Shown: piece by piece, positions 11,901 through 26,900 of the stretch
Position numbering within the stretch: the first letter of the stretch is position 1
Layout: each line of letters opens with the position of its first letter
Source of the DNA: Crossaster papposus
Taxonomy: Eukaryota > Echinodermata > Asteroidea > Velatida > Solasteridae
DNA length: 64,000 nt
Assembly: GCA_037893245.1 (NCBI GenBank)
Contig: JBAIAA010000809.1
Coordinates: 372,001-436,000, forward strand
Direction: 5' to 3'
The notes under the pieces: generated by a model
Told to the model about the DNA's origin: nothing
Databases searched by the model: none
Seen by the model: only the letters and a program-made list of their open reading frames with translations
Position numbers and translations under genes: made by a program

Positions 11901-14900
11901 GCTATAAAGGTATCAATTCAATTCAAAATCTTTTTTTTCAGGCTGCAACCCCCTAAAAGCAGGAATACACTAACTTTAATAAGTAATGGACCACAGGGAT
12001 TAGCGTTATAGTAACAGATATTGTCGTGACTTGTGTAGTTACAGGAGATTGTTGATTTACAGAACGTGATAGAATGCATGTTTTATACGAAGCTCTGGAT
12101 TAATAGCGTAGGCAGGGGAATAATTCACATTTTGTTTAAAGTTCGGAAAATTGCACAAACTTACAGTGGAAAACAAACAAAACATTGGAGTCAGCTAATG
12201 CACTTGAAGTTACACCATCAATAAAAGTAGTCTACGTTTGAAGACAAAAATGATAATGATTAATTGATTCTGCAGAACTGTTCAGTGTAGGTGGATGACT
12301 GGATTTCATCAGATTCATCAGATTCAGATATATTATTGTTCTTGGGTAGGAGAAAAAAATAGGCGTGCTTACTTCAAGGACATGTGTATCCCGCATTGAA
12401 TATACAACACATCAAATTTCTGCCCAGAGAAGTGTCCTCCGTGGAGGATAAGTGCATACAGGTACAAATGAAAATGGCCTGTTGAGCCTTGCGGCTTTTT
12501 CTTGGAGGCATGTAATTTAAGACGAGAGATAGAAAACAAAAATCCTCAAACAAGAGAAATATGAATTGAATTTGACACTGCTCTTCATTTCCTGAACCTC
12601 TTTCTTGAACCTGTTTATTCGTTGAAGAAATAACTTGATTAGCTATCTATCCTTAATAGTTGATGCTGTTGTGGGGCATTTTTTTAAATCAAATTTTTAA
12701 AAATCTAAAGGACTTTTCCATACACTAGACACTTTCGAAAGGTTGAGCATGTGTGGCACTTTGTTCGAATTCATCACCAAATTAAATTTCTTGACTATTT
12801 TTAGAGAAATTAAAAAGCAGAAGACAAGTCTTTCTCAAACCTTGTGTGACGTAGGATTTCTTCAGGAAGTTCGTTCTATTGTTAGAAATTTATTCCTTTA
12901 AATTAATGCCGGAATAATAGCTTACAGTGGTTGTTGTCGGTGAACATGGAAATTAATTCAGGAGATTTTTTTACGTGTGTAGAAATTTGCCAAAAAATAG
13001 ATGCCAAAATTTGATTATGTACAAAATTACAATCCACTATAGTTGTAATGAATGGTGTCGAAGAGGGTAGGGCAGGCTTATTAAAATTTGTAAAAAACCT
13101 GTTTTCATAGTTCAGGCTAGGTTTATTAGATTAAATTAGAAAGAAACTGGAATGCTGCATCTTCACATGCAAGCTTCTGCACTTTCTGCCAGCCATGTTT
13201 TGAATAGTCCGGGTATTTTTTCTCCCGTCATTAGTTCAATGCCGTTGCGTACAATTTCAAGAAATTATTGCAAGACTCGATCGCGAGTTGACGTACGTCC
13301 AGGTGATTCTCCAGACTCGATATTGTCATCCAAACGGGGTCCGCTTGTAAGTCCGCTCGTAATGACCGCGCGCCCTAGTGGAACGTGATGCTACCGTGGA
13401 GGAACACAATTTTTTGGGAATGTTCAAAAAAATCTTGCTCTACCGTAGTGGTCGAAAAAAATCATGGTCCACCACAGCATCATCGTATGAGAGTCGTAAC
13501 GTTGTTTTGTTGTTGTCGTGATATGTCGTGACGGCGTCTTGTTCATTCGTTCTCATTTGGACTCACCACAACACCTACCGCAAGCCAAGACTTCGCTACG
13601 TTGCTGATACGATGCCACTGCGATGGTGCTGCGATGGTGCTGCGACCTACCACGACCTACCACGACTTGAACAAGACGCCATCAATATGCCACCAAGAAC
13701 GTATTTTGTATCACGTTACTCTTGTTGATCGTATTGTTTGTTTGTTTCAACAACATCCAAATATTCACCCACTGCACCTTTTTCGTACTGACGTCGTACT
13801 GATGTCAAAATGACGCCGTAGTGACGTCGTAGTACAATCTTGGCAATTCGTAGTACGCCGTGACAAATCTTGACGATAAACTCTATCGTAATAATTCGTA
13901 ACCCTGGTGGCACTATCGCACTACTGCCATGGCACTATCGCACTACTGCCATACCATACCTTGACGGCGTCTTGATAGTGTCTTGACAAGACGTATAATT
14001 CGATTGACCTTGAATCTTTGAATGTGAATTGCTAAGGTACATCAAGATTTTGTTACCGAGATCGTGCTCTACTGTAGCAAACATATAGTGTATGTAAAGG
14101 GCATTAGTCCGCTCATAAGTCTGACAAGGGGTCGCCTAGGTCCAACAAAACCTTATACCCTAACCAAATAACGGCTCTTAGGTCTAACGCCTCATAGTTT
14201 TGACGCCTCATAGTATCGACGACCCATAGGTCCGATGCCTCATAGGTCCGATGCTTCATAGGTCCGACGCCTCAAAAGTTATGACGCCTCATAAGGTCCG
14301 ACGCCTAATAAGGTCCGACAATTAAATTTGCTTTTTGTCTAAAGTCGGACTTATGATGAGGACTTTGGAGCTATAAGGCCAAATACTATAAGTCCGATAC
14401 CTCATAAATCAGACGCCTCATAATTCCGAAATTTCAGACTTACGAGACGTCGGACTTACGAGACGTCGGACTTACGATATGGCCCTGTCCAAACAAGGTA
14501 TTTTGGGCTTTTGACAAAAAGGTAGTTCAGCCAGCAGATGTAGGTTAGAAGGTCGTTTTGCACACTTCCTTGCGCTTCGTTGCCTTTTTTTCATCAGGCC
14601 CGATTTCCCTCGGGGGTCTGCGGTCGAAAAACCGGTTGCGCAGCCGCTGTACCGTGACACAGAGATAGCATCTCTTTTTTGTTTTGGCTTTGCTCCTTTT
14701 TTCGAGTTCTATTTTTGTTTTACCTTCCCCTCTTATATTTTCTTTCTTGTTTTTGCATTGGCAAGTAGAAAAACGGGGTTACTTATGAACATCTCAACTC
14801 TATTTATGACCACAGGGAATTTGCCGACCTACATAACATGGCTCTAAAAAGCAGTTGTACACTTTTAATGTTGTACACTTTTAAAGGACTGCATGTTCAA

Positions 14901-17900
14901 AATTTGTTTCTAGTATCATACAAAATATGCAGTCACAGTAATGTAATTGAAGCACATTTAAAATTACATTTATCCAGTATGTATACCTGCGGATTGTCAC
15001 AACTTGTGCCACACATTAAACTCATATCCTGCTTCATAATTCAGGGTAGTTTATAGAATATCCGCTCGTTGGGCGAGTGTCAAGCCGATTTGGTGATTAA
15101 TTGTGCAAAACCAGACTGCATCTTGACCTTAAGATTCTGTTCATTCAGCAGGCACTTTGCATCGTGATATTGCATCTTCCATTCGTTACCTGTTGTTATG
15201 TTACCAAAACACGGCAGCCAAATTGGCCAATCGGCAGCTTTGTCCACGTTTCTGATAAAAAAAACCTCATTGGCTGGCACACTGGATCACATAACATTAA
15301 CATATCTACATATATCAGACCTTATCCGGTACGGGTATTATGTCCGAGTCTTAGACGAGCTTCAGGGTATATAAAAGTAAACGTACAAATTTGCCAAAGA
15401 AATGTTGAAAGACTTAAAACTCGGTGCTCAAGTCGCAAAGTCAGAATAAACACAATTTGTCAAACCTTTTTTATTGGTAAATGGTGCTTTACGTGTATTT
15501 CATCAACTTGGTCATAGTTCATAGTTACATGTATTAAGATGTTGAAAACAAATGTACACTCAAGGAAAAAAGAAACGCAACACGTAAAATTTTCATTTTT
15601 TTTAAAGGAAATAGGACTGGCATTGTAAAAATGGTACATGTTCTAGATTTTGAACAATTTAGAGATAAACGTTGATCTTTATTTATCTCGTTACGGCTGA
15701 GTGATTTGGGTGAGTTCCAAAACTGTGTTTGTGCATTTTATGCTAATGGTTACACATGAGAGAATTCTAGAGTTTGACCACTCCTGTCCTGAACACAATC
15801 CTTGCCTATAAAAAGACACCAGAATGATGCCAAAAACACTTGATGTTTGATGCCATGACATGACATTACTGTCGATCCATGAGGTTAATTATTGAACTGT
15901 AAATGCCACTTTTGTGAGTGGTGGTGCTAACTTGTTTTGTTTTTTGTTTTTAAAAATGAAATAAACATTAGACTACTGGGCTAAAATGTCAAGGACATAA
16001 TGGAATTCAAAACACATACATTTGATTTCACAAAATTCGGGCAAAACTATAAAAAAAAAAACCTCAGTGGTGCGTTTCTTTTTTCCTCGAGTGTATATCA
16101 CAGTTTTACATTCTACATAGTTCAAGGCTTTGCACTCTCAATGAGCACTTTTATTATTTTTCCATTAATGCATTACTTTTTGTTAAGTGTCTGTAAAAGT
16201 TAAGTGTAGTTGATGAGGATAAAAATACATGTAACAACACACTCTTAACATGACTGACTAATCTGGGTATTATTCTTAGTGTGTGCCATGTAAACATCTG
16301 CCCACATGATATAGTCATTAAGATGAAGATAATTCTTGACCAGACATTACGAAGGCGGGGATGTAGAGTGGGCGTAGGGGGAAGAAGAGAGGTGCTTAAT
16401 GTGTCCTGACGCCATCGCAATTGAAAATACATGTACTATTCTCAAACACCCGTTGCAGCCTGAAATAGCACTAGTAGTGCCAACTTGTGCGCCGCACTAT
16501 TTGCAGAATGTCCAAATGTCTGTTTCTGAGATACATATTTGAAAATAGCATTCTTTTGTTATTTTCTTCAAAATGCCAGCATGCCAAACGGAATAATTTC
16601 ACAGAGAGTTTAGAATTATTTTAAGAATGATATTAAAATATCTTTACAACAAGAGTGAACTTTTCAACAGTATTTTGGTTGGTTACTTTTTGGATAGTTG
16701 CAAAAAGGTATATTTCACCTTTAAGGTTGAAAGAAGTATAGTTTAGGTTGATAGTCATTTTAGAATGATTAAAAAACACCTTTGAATTTGACCTATAACT
16801 ACAAAATCAACAACAATAAAGACCAATCCATATTCTAAAAACTTGAGCCGTCTCCAAAACGGGCTTCTTCGCTATGTCTACTGTCAACTTGTTCTATTTG
16901 TATGGTAATTGGCAATGACTAAAGCAGTATAGCCCTAGACATGTGATTCCGATGTGGCTTTAAATTTGTGGTAATTTAGAGCAGAAACAGAAGAAATATC
17001 TGCAGTAATGAACACTTCTGATAGTAATGAAGATTTAGTTCATCAGAAAAGGGGGAAGGGGGGTACTCCTTAACCAGTTCGCGCCGGATGACGTATATAA
17101 ACGCAAAAATTTCCCTAAATTCAAAACGGATGACGCATAAACACGCCAAGTTCAAGTTCGGAAATGTATGTCAGCAGCGAGCAAGGCCGGAAATGCGTGG
17201 GTGTGCTACCCGGCACTATCAGCTTGAACCCGCTTCGGATCGAGTTTCGTTAGAAAAATAATCCCGCCCGTGGGCTCGGCGATGTTAAAATAATCCCGGC
17301 GCGAACTGGTTAAGCCCACATGTTCAGAACAACTTTTTGTGTATGTGCAGAATAATAGTTTACATGGCCTCAACCTAAATCTGTGACTCGATTGACATTT
17401 CATTAGGATAACTCATTCCTTAATGGATATTGCCCTGACATCTACTCGTTTATAATGGCAGAGTGCCAAACATATTAGACCTGCCCCCTCCCCCAATTAT
17501 TAAAAAAATAAACCCGGATATAATTAAGAGTGGTGAAACTTCATGTTTCCGTGTCTGTTGGCAAATATTGAGTTTTGCCCTTTTACATCTTCACCCATTG
17601 AAGGACATATATCCTACATGTTATAAAAATCATCCCATAACAGCCATCAAATTAATATCCAGAATTTTTGTAAGGTTTGTCAAAAGTGAAGGAAACAAAT
17701 CAGCAGTACAGCAAACAATTGAAATGTAAAAAAAGGCTGTCTACAATGTACGTATAGAAACACACATCCATACATTTATATCAACAAAATAGTTATTACT
17801 TTTAGCATTTTGCTGAATAAAACCAACACCATTTTAATAAAACAGTAAAATACTTGCAGAGAAAGGAAATTGGCTACATTTGGTAGAACACTAGATTGAG

Positions 17901-20900
17901 GCCTTCAAATGTACAACATGATTGTCGCGCCAGGATTATTTTAACATCATCGAGCCAAGGCGAGGGATTATTTTTATCGAAACTCGATCCAAGGCGGGTT
18001 CAGGCTGATGCTACCCACACCCACGCATTTCCGGCCCTGCTCGCTGCTGACAGACATTTCCGGCCTTGCTCGCTGCTGACAGACATTTCTGGCCTTGCTC
18101 GTGACGTGTTTATGCGTCATCCGTTTTGAATGGGGGGGGGGGGGGGGGGGGGGGACTCTGCGTGTATATACGTCCTCCGGCGCAAACTGGTTAATACGAT
18201 ACAAGCATTGCAAACAACCATCACAAATGTTACGCTTGAAGACATAATTTTAAATTACACATTGATAAAAGTCTGTGAACTTTCTAACAAGAATTTAAAG
18301 GTAGAATACACCATTGGTAATTGCTTGAATTATCAGGAATGGGTACATTTGGGGGTTGCAATTTTATACAAAATACTGAATCGTGACATTCTAAGTTCTG
18401 TGTGATATTTTCAAAACAAAATACTAACCTTTCTCTATGCTTTTAACCCTAACCCCTTCAGTGCTTTTACTAGAAAGTGTCCTGAATTTGCCAAAGTCCA
18501 TCAAGTTTGTCCTGCAAAAACTGCTCCATCAGAATCCAGTATACATGGAGAAATCTTGAATCCATCAACAATCCACCAGCAAAAGTATGATGGATTCTGA
18601 CGGATTCAGAATACCATGCTCGCATACAAATATTTCGCAGTGTTTCCCCACAGATTCAAAATCCATCACCTCAAAATCGATTTTGCAGTACTGCACGATC
18701 CAGCAGTACAGCTAGGCTTAAAATCATGAATCCATCAGATTCCACCAGTTTGTTCACTATGGAGATATTCCGAATCTGCCGAACTCCTCAAAAACAGGGA
18801 ATAGATTTGGATGGATTTAGGTTACAATGTGAACCTTTCCCTCTGCCTGAAAAACAAAAAACCTTACAATAACATTTGCATTTTGCATGTGAAAACAAAA
18901 TGCCAAAATTACGATCTAAAACATACTTTTAGCCCCCAGACCATTTAAACAAACATTAAACAAATACAAAATGGATCACATTCTGTCACACTGGCACACA
19001 ACTCAAATAAAAATCTATGCTGTTCCCTTTCATTTGATACAACAGTTACATGCTTTTTCTCCCACTTTTCTGCCATTGCCCACTTTTGCGTGGAATTGCC
19101 CTCCGCATGTTTGGGCGCTTTTGTTTCTCGTTTCCAAACTTAGACGCAAGCAAAGACTGTGCCTGCGCGCGCTTCAGATCATACGATGATATGTTAGAGG
19201 CACCTCGGAGGTTTGAAGTCTTTTTGTTGTTGCAAGGTAGGATACACCATTGCAGATATCGAAACATTTTAGTACCGAATCTTACAAAATGAATGCGCTA
19301 GATATCCTATAATTGTTACGAAAAATTGAATTTTATAAAAAAACAAACTTTCAGACCCCGGTTGAAAACGAACGCCGTAATTTCTTGCTTTTTTCTTGGC
19401 ATCCATGATTGTAAAACTTCGGACAGGTCAGTTAAACAATATTTACTATGAAAAAAACTCCCAAATCTACCCATTTCTGATTATTCAAGCAATTACCAAT
19501 GATGTATCCTACCTTTAAGCATAGTTGACATTTTTTATGAAGGAATGCCGCTTTTGTTTGGTTTTGGTTTTTTTGTGCCGAAAATCTGTCGACTTCTTTA
19601 CTGATAGCATGTGGTTATAACAAAGAAAATTGCAAAAATCTTGCATGATTCCAATTTCCAAGACTTTGTTGTTCATCTGATGTTTCCAATACTGTTGCAT
19701 GTAAGTTTGACAGTATTGCTATGTATTGGAATATGAATTATGTTTATGGCCATGTTGTTTGGCTGTTTCTTTTACAATTGTTTCGGTGCTGTTTTTTTTT
19801 CCTGATTAATCATTATTAGCAGATTTCATTTCTGCGATTTTTAGAACTAGGAATAAATTTTATTTGTAAAATTTTGATTTTGAGAGCAATATACATGTAG
19901 TATTGAATGATTTGCAAATGTTTACTGTTTGAAATTTACACTAAGTTAGAATTACATTTTTTTGTTGCAGTCACTAGATTTTAGAGTCTTTAAAAGACTT
20001 GAGAAGTTTTATTTTTTATTTATTTCCTAGCATTATTTAGATTCATCAATGTTGGATTTCTGGTTATCGACATAGTAGAAGCTAGTTTCGTACTGGGTAA
20101 AAAGGGAAATTTGTCAAACATTCACGATAAAATTTGGTCTTTGATCTTTGATTTTTATAATCATATTTCAAAAGACAAATTAAGGTATTATTTTATTTGT
20201 CAGGTTTCTGGTTTTCGACAGAGTGAAAGCTAGTTCTTATAAAGTAAAGAAAAAATGTGATGTTGTGAAACATTCGCAGTAAAATTATATCTTTGCAAAT
20301 ATGCTTTATTTCACCTCACAATTTTGCATCCGCATTTGTTTTTGTCATTACTGAACTGGTTAGATGGGATATGAAGGTTTGCATGGCAAAAAGGCAATAA
20401 GATAAGTAGTTTGCGGTAATAATTTTTAGTAAGTTGTGCAATTCTAAAAAGAACCAAGAGGGAACTCAATGTTTCGGACAGTATGCTCTGCCCGTCGTCA
20501 GGAGACTGAGCTGGTGTATTTGCCCGTTTTTTGATATTTCAGGTTTCTGTCTCAATTCCAGTTTTGTGTTGTTTTTCAATCTCTTAGGAGCGGCAGACAA
20601 TGCAAGCCCTGCCCAATCCCGCAGCTCCTCCAAGAAGTCCAACGCGTCCAACGGCACCCCTTCGAGTCATTCCACAACCCATGCCTTGCAGGCTCAGGCG
20701 GAAAGCCCTAAGAGTGAGACAACAGCGACGTCCAACGGCAAGAAGAAAAAAGGCAGGATGTTAATTTTTTAGCATTCATTACACGCAGCCGATTTCACAA
20801 AACTTTACATAATGCTGCAAGTCCCCCTGCGCCACATTTTATTGCGTGAGTTGCACAACATTTCAGTTATGATAAAGTTTGACAGTGACTTGTGCAATAA

Positions 20901-23900
20901 AATATGGCACAACTTTAGCAATCAATTTAGTTGGCGTAAGTTTTGACATAGCAACTGAAAATGACCTATTCTACCAGCAAATCGTGATTGCTGTGGAGCC
21001 TGTAATTATTTGAACTTGACAGAATTGACAGTATAGAGTTGCCACATGATCCCGCAAAACACCAGACAAAACTATTTTTAAAATGTGCACTATTTCATGA
21101 AAGAACTAAATTATACACAAACAGTCTCTTTCAAGATGTTTATATTATTTGAAACATTGGCAGCTACGCAAAGTTTTGTGAAATTGATCGCAAGTTTATT
21201 GTCCAGCTGTGCAAAAAAATCCCACCCATGGCGTAAGCTACATACTTTTTTTGTTAAATAATAATAATAATATAAAGCATTTATAATGCGCCATCTATCT
21301 AGAGAAAACCTATTCCGAGGCGCAACATAAAACACAAACGTGACAAAGGAAAAATAATGAACCAAAATAAAATGCAACAATAAATAAAACATAAAGGCAA
21401 TTCAAGATCAATAATGTGACCCTACAAGATCAAAGAGGATATCACAGTACCAACACACACTGCCCAGCTGCACATGGCAAACAAAATAAAGGTGAAACGC
21501 GAACATACAAGCGGGGTATAATGGGTGGCTTATGTGTAAAGCTGAGACCGAACTGGGCACAGGGCATAGTGAAGAAAACTAAAATAATGGATAATTGGTG
21601 TTGTGACCCGCTCCATCAAAATCAGGAATAAGTCTCGAAATGACTGTTTGAGATACGCACATGGTGAGAAAGGGAATTTCATAAGCTTTCTAATGATACC
21701 CATCACAAGTGTGCATCTTCTTAGGTTAACGAGTTATGGTCTGATGAAGATGAGAGGTGTATATTTATTTGCCGAATCCACATTTCGAGAAAAACAGCTT
21801 TGAAATAAACAAAATTGAACAAAATCATACGGACAGCGCACACAAATCCTCTTAATTTTCATATTAAGACGTTTTTACATACAAGACATTAATGACAATA
21901 ATCTGTGATAACTACACTTCCTAAAAATACAAAGTTCAGAAAAACGACTTGGTCAGGATTTTCACCAATACGTTCACTTCAACGGCCGATTGCGTAAAAC
22001 GGCCCCAGCGACATATTCCTGATTACGATGGAGCAGGTCACATATTTTGTTCAGAAATAATATGGAAGTAGTGGAATACATATAAAGGTGTTTTTAAGGA
22101 AAAACAATTGGCATTTTCCTATATCACATGTACATAATGTGAAACTTTTACTTTATACTTTAAACAGCCATAATTTGTTAATCTGATAAAAGCACAACAA
22201 ACAGCATTGTAAGGAGAATTTCATCGTCTTTTCTGATGTCTGAGATTTCTCATTTCAAAATCTGCCCAGTTCTGTCAAATTTTACAAGAACCCCCCTCGC
22301 ATGCCACAAAGGTTTTTCTTCGGGCCCATCGATTCTCTTTCCTCTGGAAAAACTTTCGATTTCGGGCTGTGCTCCGTAGTCATATACGAGTCTATATTTG
22401 TCTGGCTGCCAGAGGCGCCTTTACAGGCCAGCGGCTCGACCATGTTGTAGTCACGTCCTTTGCAATTCAGCATCGATGAGCAAGTTCGGGCGCGAACTAT
22501 AGTCAACCATTAGTCAGTCTCTGCTTTACCAATGCGCATGCTCAAATGCAGTTCGCTCGAACGACTCTAGTCGAACTATTGTTAAAAAGATGGCAACCGC
22601 TTTGTTTACATTTGTGACATGAATGATATGGGTATTGGCACTATTCTCCCATAAGTATGATAAGTCATAACATAGTCATGTTGGCCCCAAAACAAGAAAA
22701 AATAACATTAGGTCTGCCAGATCATTACTTAACGTTACTGCCTTTTTCTCCGTCCAACTACTGCCATACTTTTTCACATCACTGGTTCTCTCCATGTTTT
22801 CTTATGGAAGGAGGACATTGTCAACCAGTGGCAACCGTGCCCTGGGGTCTGGTTCCAAATACTCAACTAGATAGTTCAACTAGATAGTCCAACTAGATAG
22901 TTCGAGTGTCATTAGTCGAACTATGGTTAAATATAGGTCGCGCCCGAACTGGCTCCTAGCTGCGAGTAAGGATGATTAGCTTCTCAAATTATTATTATTA
23001 TTATTATATATTTTCTTGTGTGGATGAATAGATCTGTCTTGGAAGTAAGTAGATAACCAGTTGACAGCAGAAGAAATAGGTAAAAAGAAGAGACATCTCT
23101 TAAAGAGCGTTAATAAAACAAAACCTGTGGGAAAAACAGGGGTGTGTGTGCAAACAACTTCTGCTTATTAAAAAGCTCTAGGAAATCGGGCCCTGTACAA
23201 GCGATCTGTTACCTAATTCTTAATCTGATTCATTCCAAACTTCTCTTTCCTCACCCTTCTTGACCCCTCCCCTCCCCTCTCCTCTACAGACAAAGAGCTG
23301 GGCAAACGGAACCGTTTCTTCCTCTCGCTACGCAAAAAGAGGAAAAAGCGGGCACGGAACAAGGGCCAGGAAGACAGGGGACCCCAGATGGCTGGTGGGA
23401 TGGGGGGCGGGAGCTATCCGGACGTGGAGGACCAGGTAGTCTATATGAAGGACATCGTCTGTTACTTGTCACTACTGGAAGGAGGCAAGCCAGAGGACAA
23501 GCTAGAATGTGAGTTCACTAATTGCAGGCCGAATCTCATTGTGGAGTGTCGTGGCCGAGTGGTTAAGAGCGTGTGTTTTCTGTTCCACAGAGCGCGTGAG
23601 TTCGAATCCCGGCCGTCGACAAGTGTGTCCTTAAGCAACCACTATTGCTTCATCCTTCGGATGGGACGTAAAGCCGTTGGTCCCGTGTGTATTGTGTATA
23701 TATTGAACCTGGACACGCACGTAAAAGAACCCAGTCACGCTTATCGCTAAGAGCAGGGGTTCGCCCCGGTGTTTCTGGCATTTCGTTCATCCTCCTGCAG
23801 GTTTTCTCAGGCTTACGAGCTTACAGTGCATTGGGCGCTTTTTGAGGAATCCTCGGTTTCATTGCCGAAAGAAATAATAGATAATAGATAATTTACCTGT

Positions 23901-26900
23901 ACTTGTTTAATTTTCTTTTATACAAGTAAGTTGATCTCATGCATTAGAAAGGGGATAATCGACTATTCATTTTGATACAACACGAAGTGAAGGCGTTTTA
24001 TACTTTAGGCAAATTTCGGTGCAAAGTGAATGAGGAATAGGGTAACAGTGAATGACACAAGGGAATTTTGAGTGCTGGTGTCGTGAAATAGGCGGCTTCA
24101 CCTCACCCGCTTCGTTAAAGGACATGGTGATGCATGAAGGACAGGATTACAAACAAACTGTTTACAAATGAAACTGCAGAAACTTTAAGAAATGGGTGGA
24201 ACATTTATAGTATCTTTGTATTCGTACCCGAATCTGGGGCCATGACAGCCAAAAGGAGCAAAGTCTGTCCCAAGCCAATGCGGCTCATCAGACTGGTTGT
24301 GCATGTGTTGCAATGTGGATGAGCCGATGGTGATTAGCAGCTAAACGCACGTGTCAAATTCCTAAACATCAATGTTCAATGGCTAAACACTATCCATGCT
24401 CACGCTAAACATTTTTACAAACAAGAATGTTGTTTACTCGCTTAAGACAGTTTTTGCAGTGTGGGCCAGGCCGGCAATTATCCGCACAGGTCAATTGTAC
24501 TCCTCTTGGTTAATTACTCATAACTCTGTCAAACATTATCAGATTTGGACGTTTGATGTGGGTTTTTTAAGTGGAAAGGGGTATATTTCAAACCATATCT
24601 ATATTATCTATGTTGGTTACACATTCTACGTGTGGCGTTCCGTTATATTTTGTTTGCATTTGTTTTAATTTGTAGAGACACTGCATATGGTGGAAGATCC
24701 CTCCCACCCCTCTTTTGTGTTGGTCATTGTGTTCCTTGAATCTCAGTGTTTCTTTTCAGATATCTAGGGGGGGGGTGTTAGGTAACAATAGTCTGGAGTG
24801 TGTATAGGGTATAAGAGGGGGTCTCCTCTACCACAAATCGTGCGGGGTATACCGACTTGTTATCCTGCCGATTTAGCCACTTGTTGAGTTTCTCCAGATT
24901 TTAGTAGCATGAGAACATTTCTATTCTCACTAGATGGGATGCTCGTCCATTGCAGGTTACTCCCCATTTACACCCATCGATACTCCTTGTTTGAGAGAAA
25001 CAAGTGGGGGTGAAGTGGCTTGCCCAAAGACACAACATATGGCCCGCAGCTGGATTCGAACCTCTGACTCTCTGATCACGAGTCACGAACCCTTAACACG
25101 AGGCCATACTGCCCTGCCGCTGTTTTGAAAACAGCATGTGTAAAGCAAAATCAAGTTGTGCACATGTGCCATTTTCAAATCCAGGTCAAATAAAATGCCT
25201 AATTCATGAGTGGTGACCCGCGATATAAGGACAATAAAAAAACGGAGATTACCGATGCAAACTGACATTCAGATTTTTAAAAATTTACATAAGATCATTC
25301 ATAAGAATATTCGTGATGTAATAAAGCCCCCAAATAAAAAATAAAAATGGCAAAATTCAAACTCAAATAAAGATGCTCTGTTTCGTTAGTCATTAAGAAA
25401 AGGATGGTTTTCAGGACAAATTTGACAGTGTAGATGAAATTTACCAAACTTAAAAAATGGTTTGTATAAAAAAGCAGGTTGTGATCTCTTTGAATCATGT
25501 GTTTTCGTAAAGAACAAACCCAGCAAGTGATAACAAAAAATGGGTTTGAATATTACCATTTTTCCAATGCGACATTGCGGTCTGGTATGATACCCGTGTA
25601 ACTGAGTCTCGTATATTGTTTAAGAACATTTTTTGGAATAGGCGGTTCTGAAATTTGGAACCAAAGTTGGCAAATCTCGGGCCGAATACGCGGCAGATTC
25701 AAAAACAGTATTCAGCCCGAAATTTGCCCACTCAAAGTAATCAGATTTTGTAAAGCAGATTTAAATTGTGTAAAGCTTGTTATCAGCAGCAAATAAGAGA
25801 ATGCCCTGAGAAATGCACCTGCTTTCTTTCCCCTCGATATCAATTCCCCTCGATAGAAATCGCGTGGGTGGCAATTATGTAATCACGGCCGGCTTCCATC
25901 ACTGTGACTGCAGCTTCCACCAAATGACAGGTGCCAGAATTCTAAAGCCTATGCCTGCAGCTAAAGATTTGAAAAAGAAAGAATATCATGTTTCCTGTTT
26001 TCGTCCTGTTTTGCTTTTATCAATTTTATTTGTTTGCATACATATATGAATAATTGTATACAATTTAGACGAAAAGTGGCAAGTTCTGTTCATATGCTTG
26101 TTAAAGCTAGTTCTTTGTGATTTGGTCTGATTACATGCAACCCTGGAAAAAGAATGTTTGAGTCATGAATGATCCAGAATGTGGGTAGCACATCTTACAA
26201 TTTCCGGCCTCGCTCGCTGCGAGCCAATCTGACAGATACTTCTGGCCTTGCTTGTGACATGTTTATCCCTCATCTGTTTTGAATTCTGAAAAAAACTTTG
26301 TGTGTATACTTGTCCTCCCACTGCAAACTGGTTAAAGGCGTTGAAGAATGTGTCAAAAATGTAAAATCTTATGTCAGACCTAACAAGGAACACCAAAATT
26401 TGACCTATACAATGACCCATATGGTAAATGGTTGTAAAGTAGATTTGTGAAGATATCATGTCTAGCATATGGTAGCATACTCGATCTTTAAAGGTAGGAT
26501 ACACCATTTGCAGATATCAAAAGTGTTTACTACTGAATTATTAAGAAATGTCTTACTTATTTGAAAGTAAATAATGATTATAGAAGCATCCAGCACCATG
26601 ATAGCACTAGATATTCTGTAATTGTTCTGAAAAATTAAATTTTATGAAACAAAATTGGCAAATGGCAATTGCGAAAAAACCCAAGAACTACATAAGAACC
26701 ACTGCCCGACGCCGGTTAAAAACGAACGCCGTTTTTTTTGTTTTTTTTCGGCATCCATGATTGCAAGACATCGGGCAGGTCAGTTAAACGATATTTACTA
26801 TAAAATACAACCCCATAAATTCACCCATTCATGATAATTCAAGCAACTATCAATAGTGTATCCTACCTTTATTATACCTTCTATATAATGCACATTTCAG

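Larger units (their letters stand above)
2059..20587 (+). other. Intron 1 of the DGK gene (18.5 kb)
   Basis: Between exons 1 and 2. It holds the MITE, foldback, minisatellite and Penelope-like features listed separately. I see nothing recognisable in about 3,330-3,930, 8,380-8,900, 11,660-13,390, 14,480-15,550 and 16,100-17,060. No other gene was found in it on either strand. Confidence 0.85.
20753..23289 (+). other. Intron 2 of the DGK gene (apparent GC-AG)
   Basis: The donor reads GCAGGA, acceptor ctctacag. Contains the repeats at 21,255, 21,603 and 22,469. Nothing recognisable at 20,780-21,250 or 22,970-23,280 beyond simple sequence. Confidence 0.6.

Noticed and set aside
14108..14475. 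CRISPR-like array
   Set aside because: Units are imperfect, lack unique spacers and this is animal nuclear DNA.
20760..20765. GT donor for exon 2 (GAT|GTTAAT)
   Set aside because: Weak match and the wrong phase for exon 3.
23388..23750. 120-residue frame continuing past exon 3
   Set aside because: Beyond 23508 it reads through a strong donor into a SINE.
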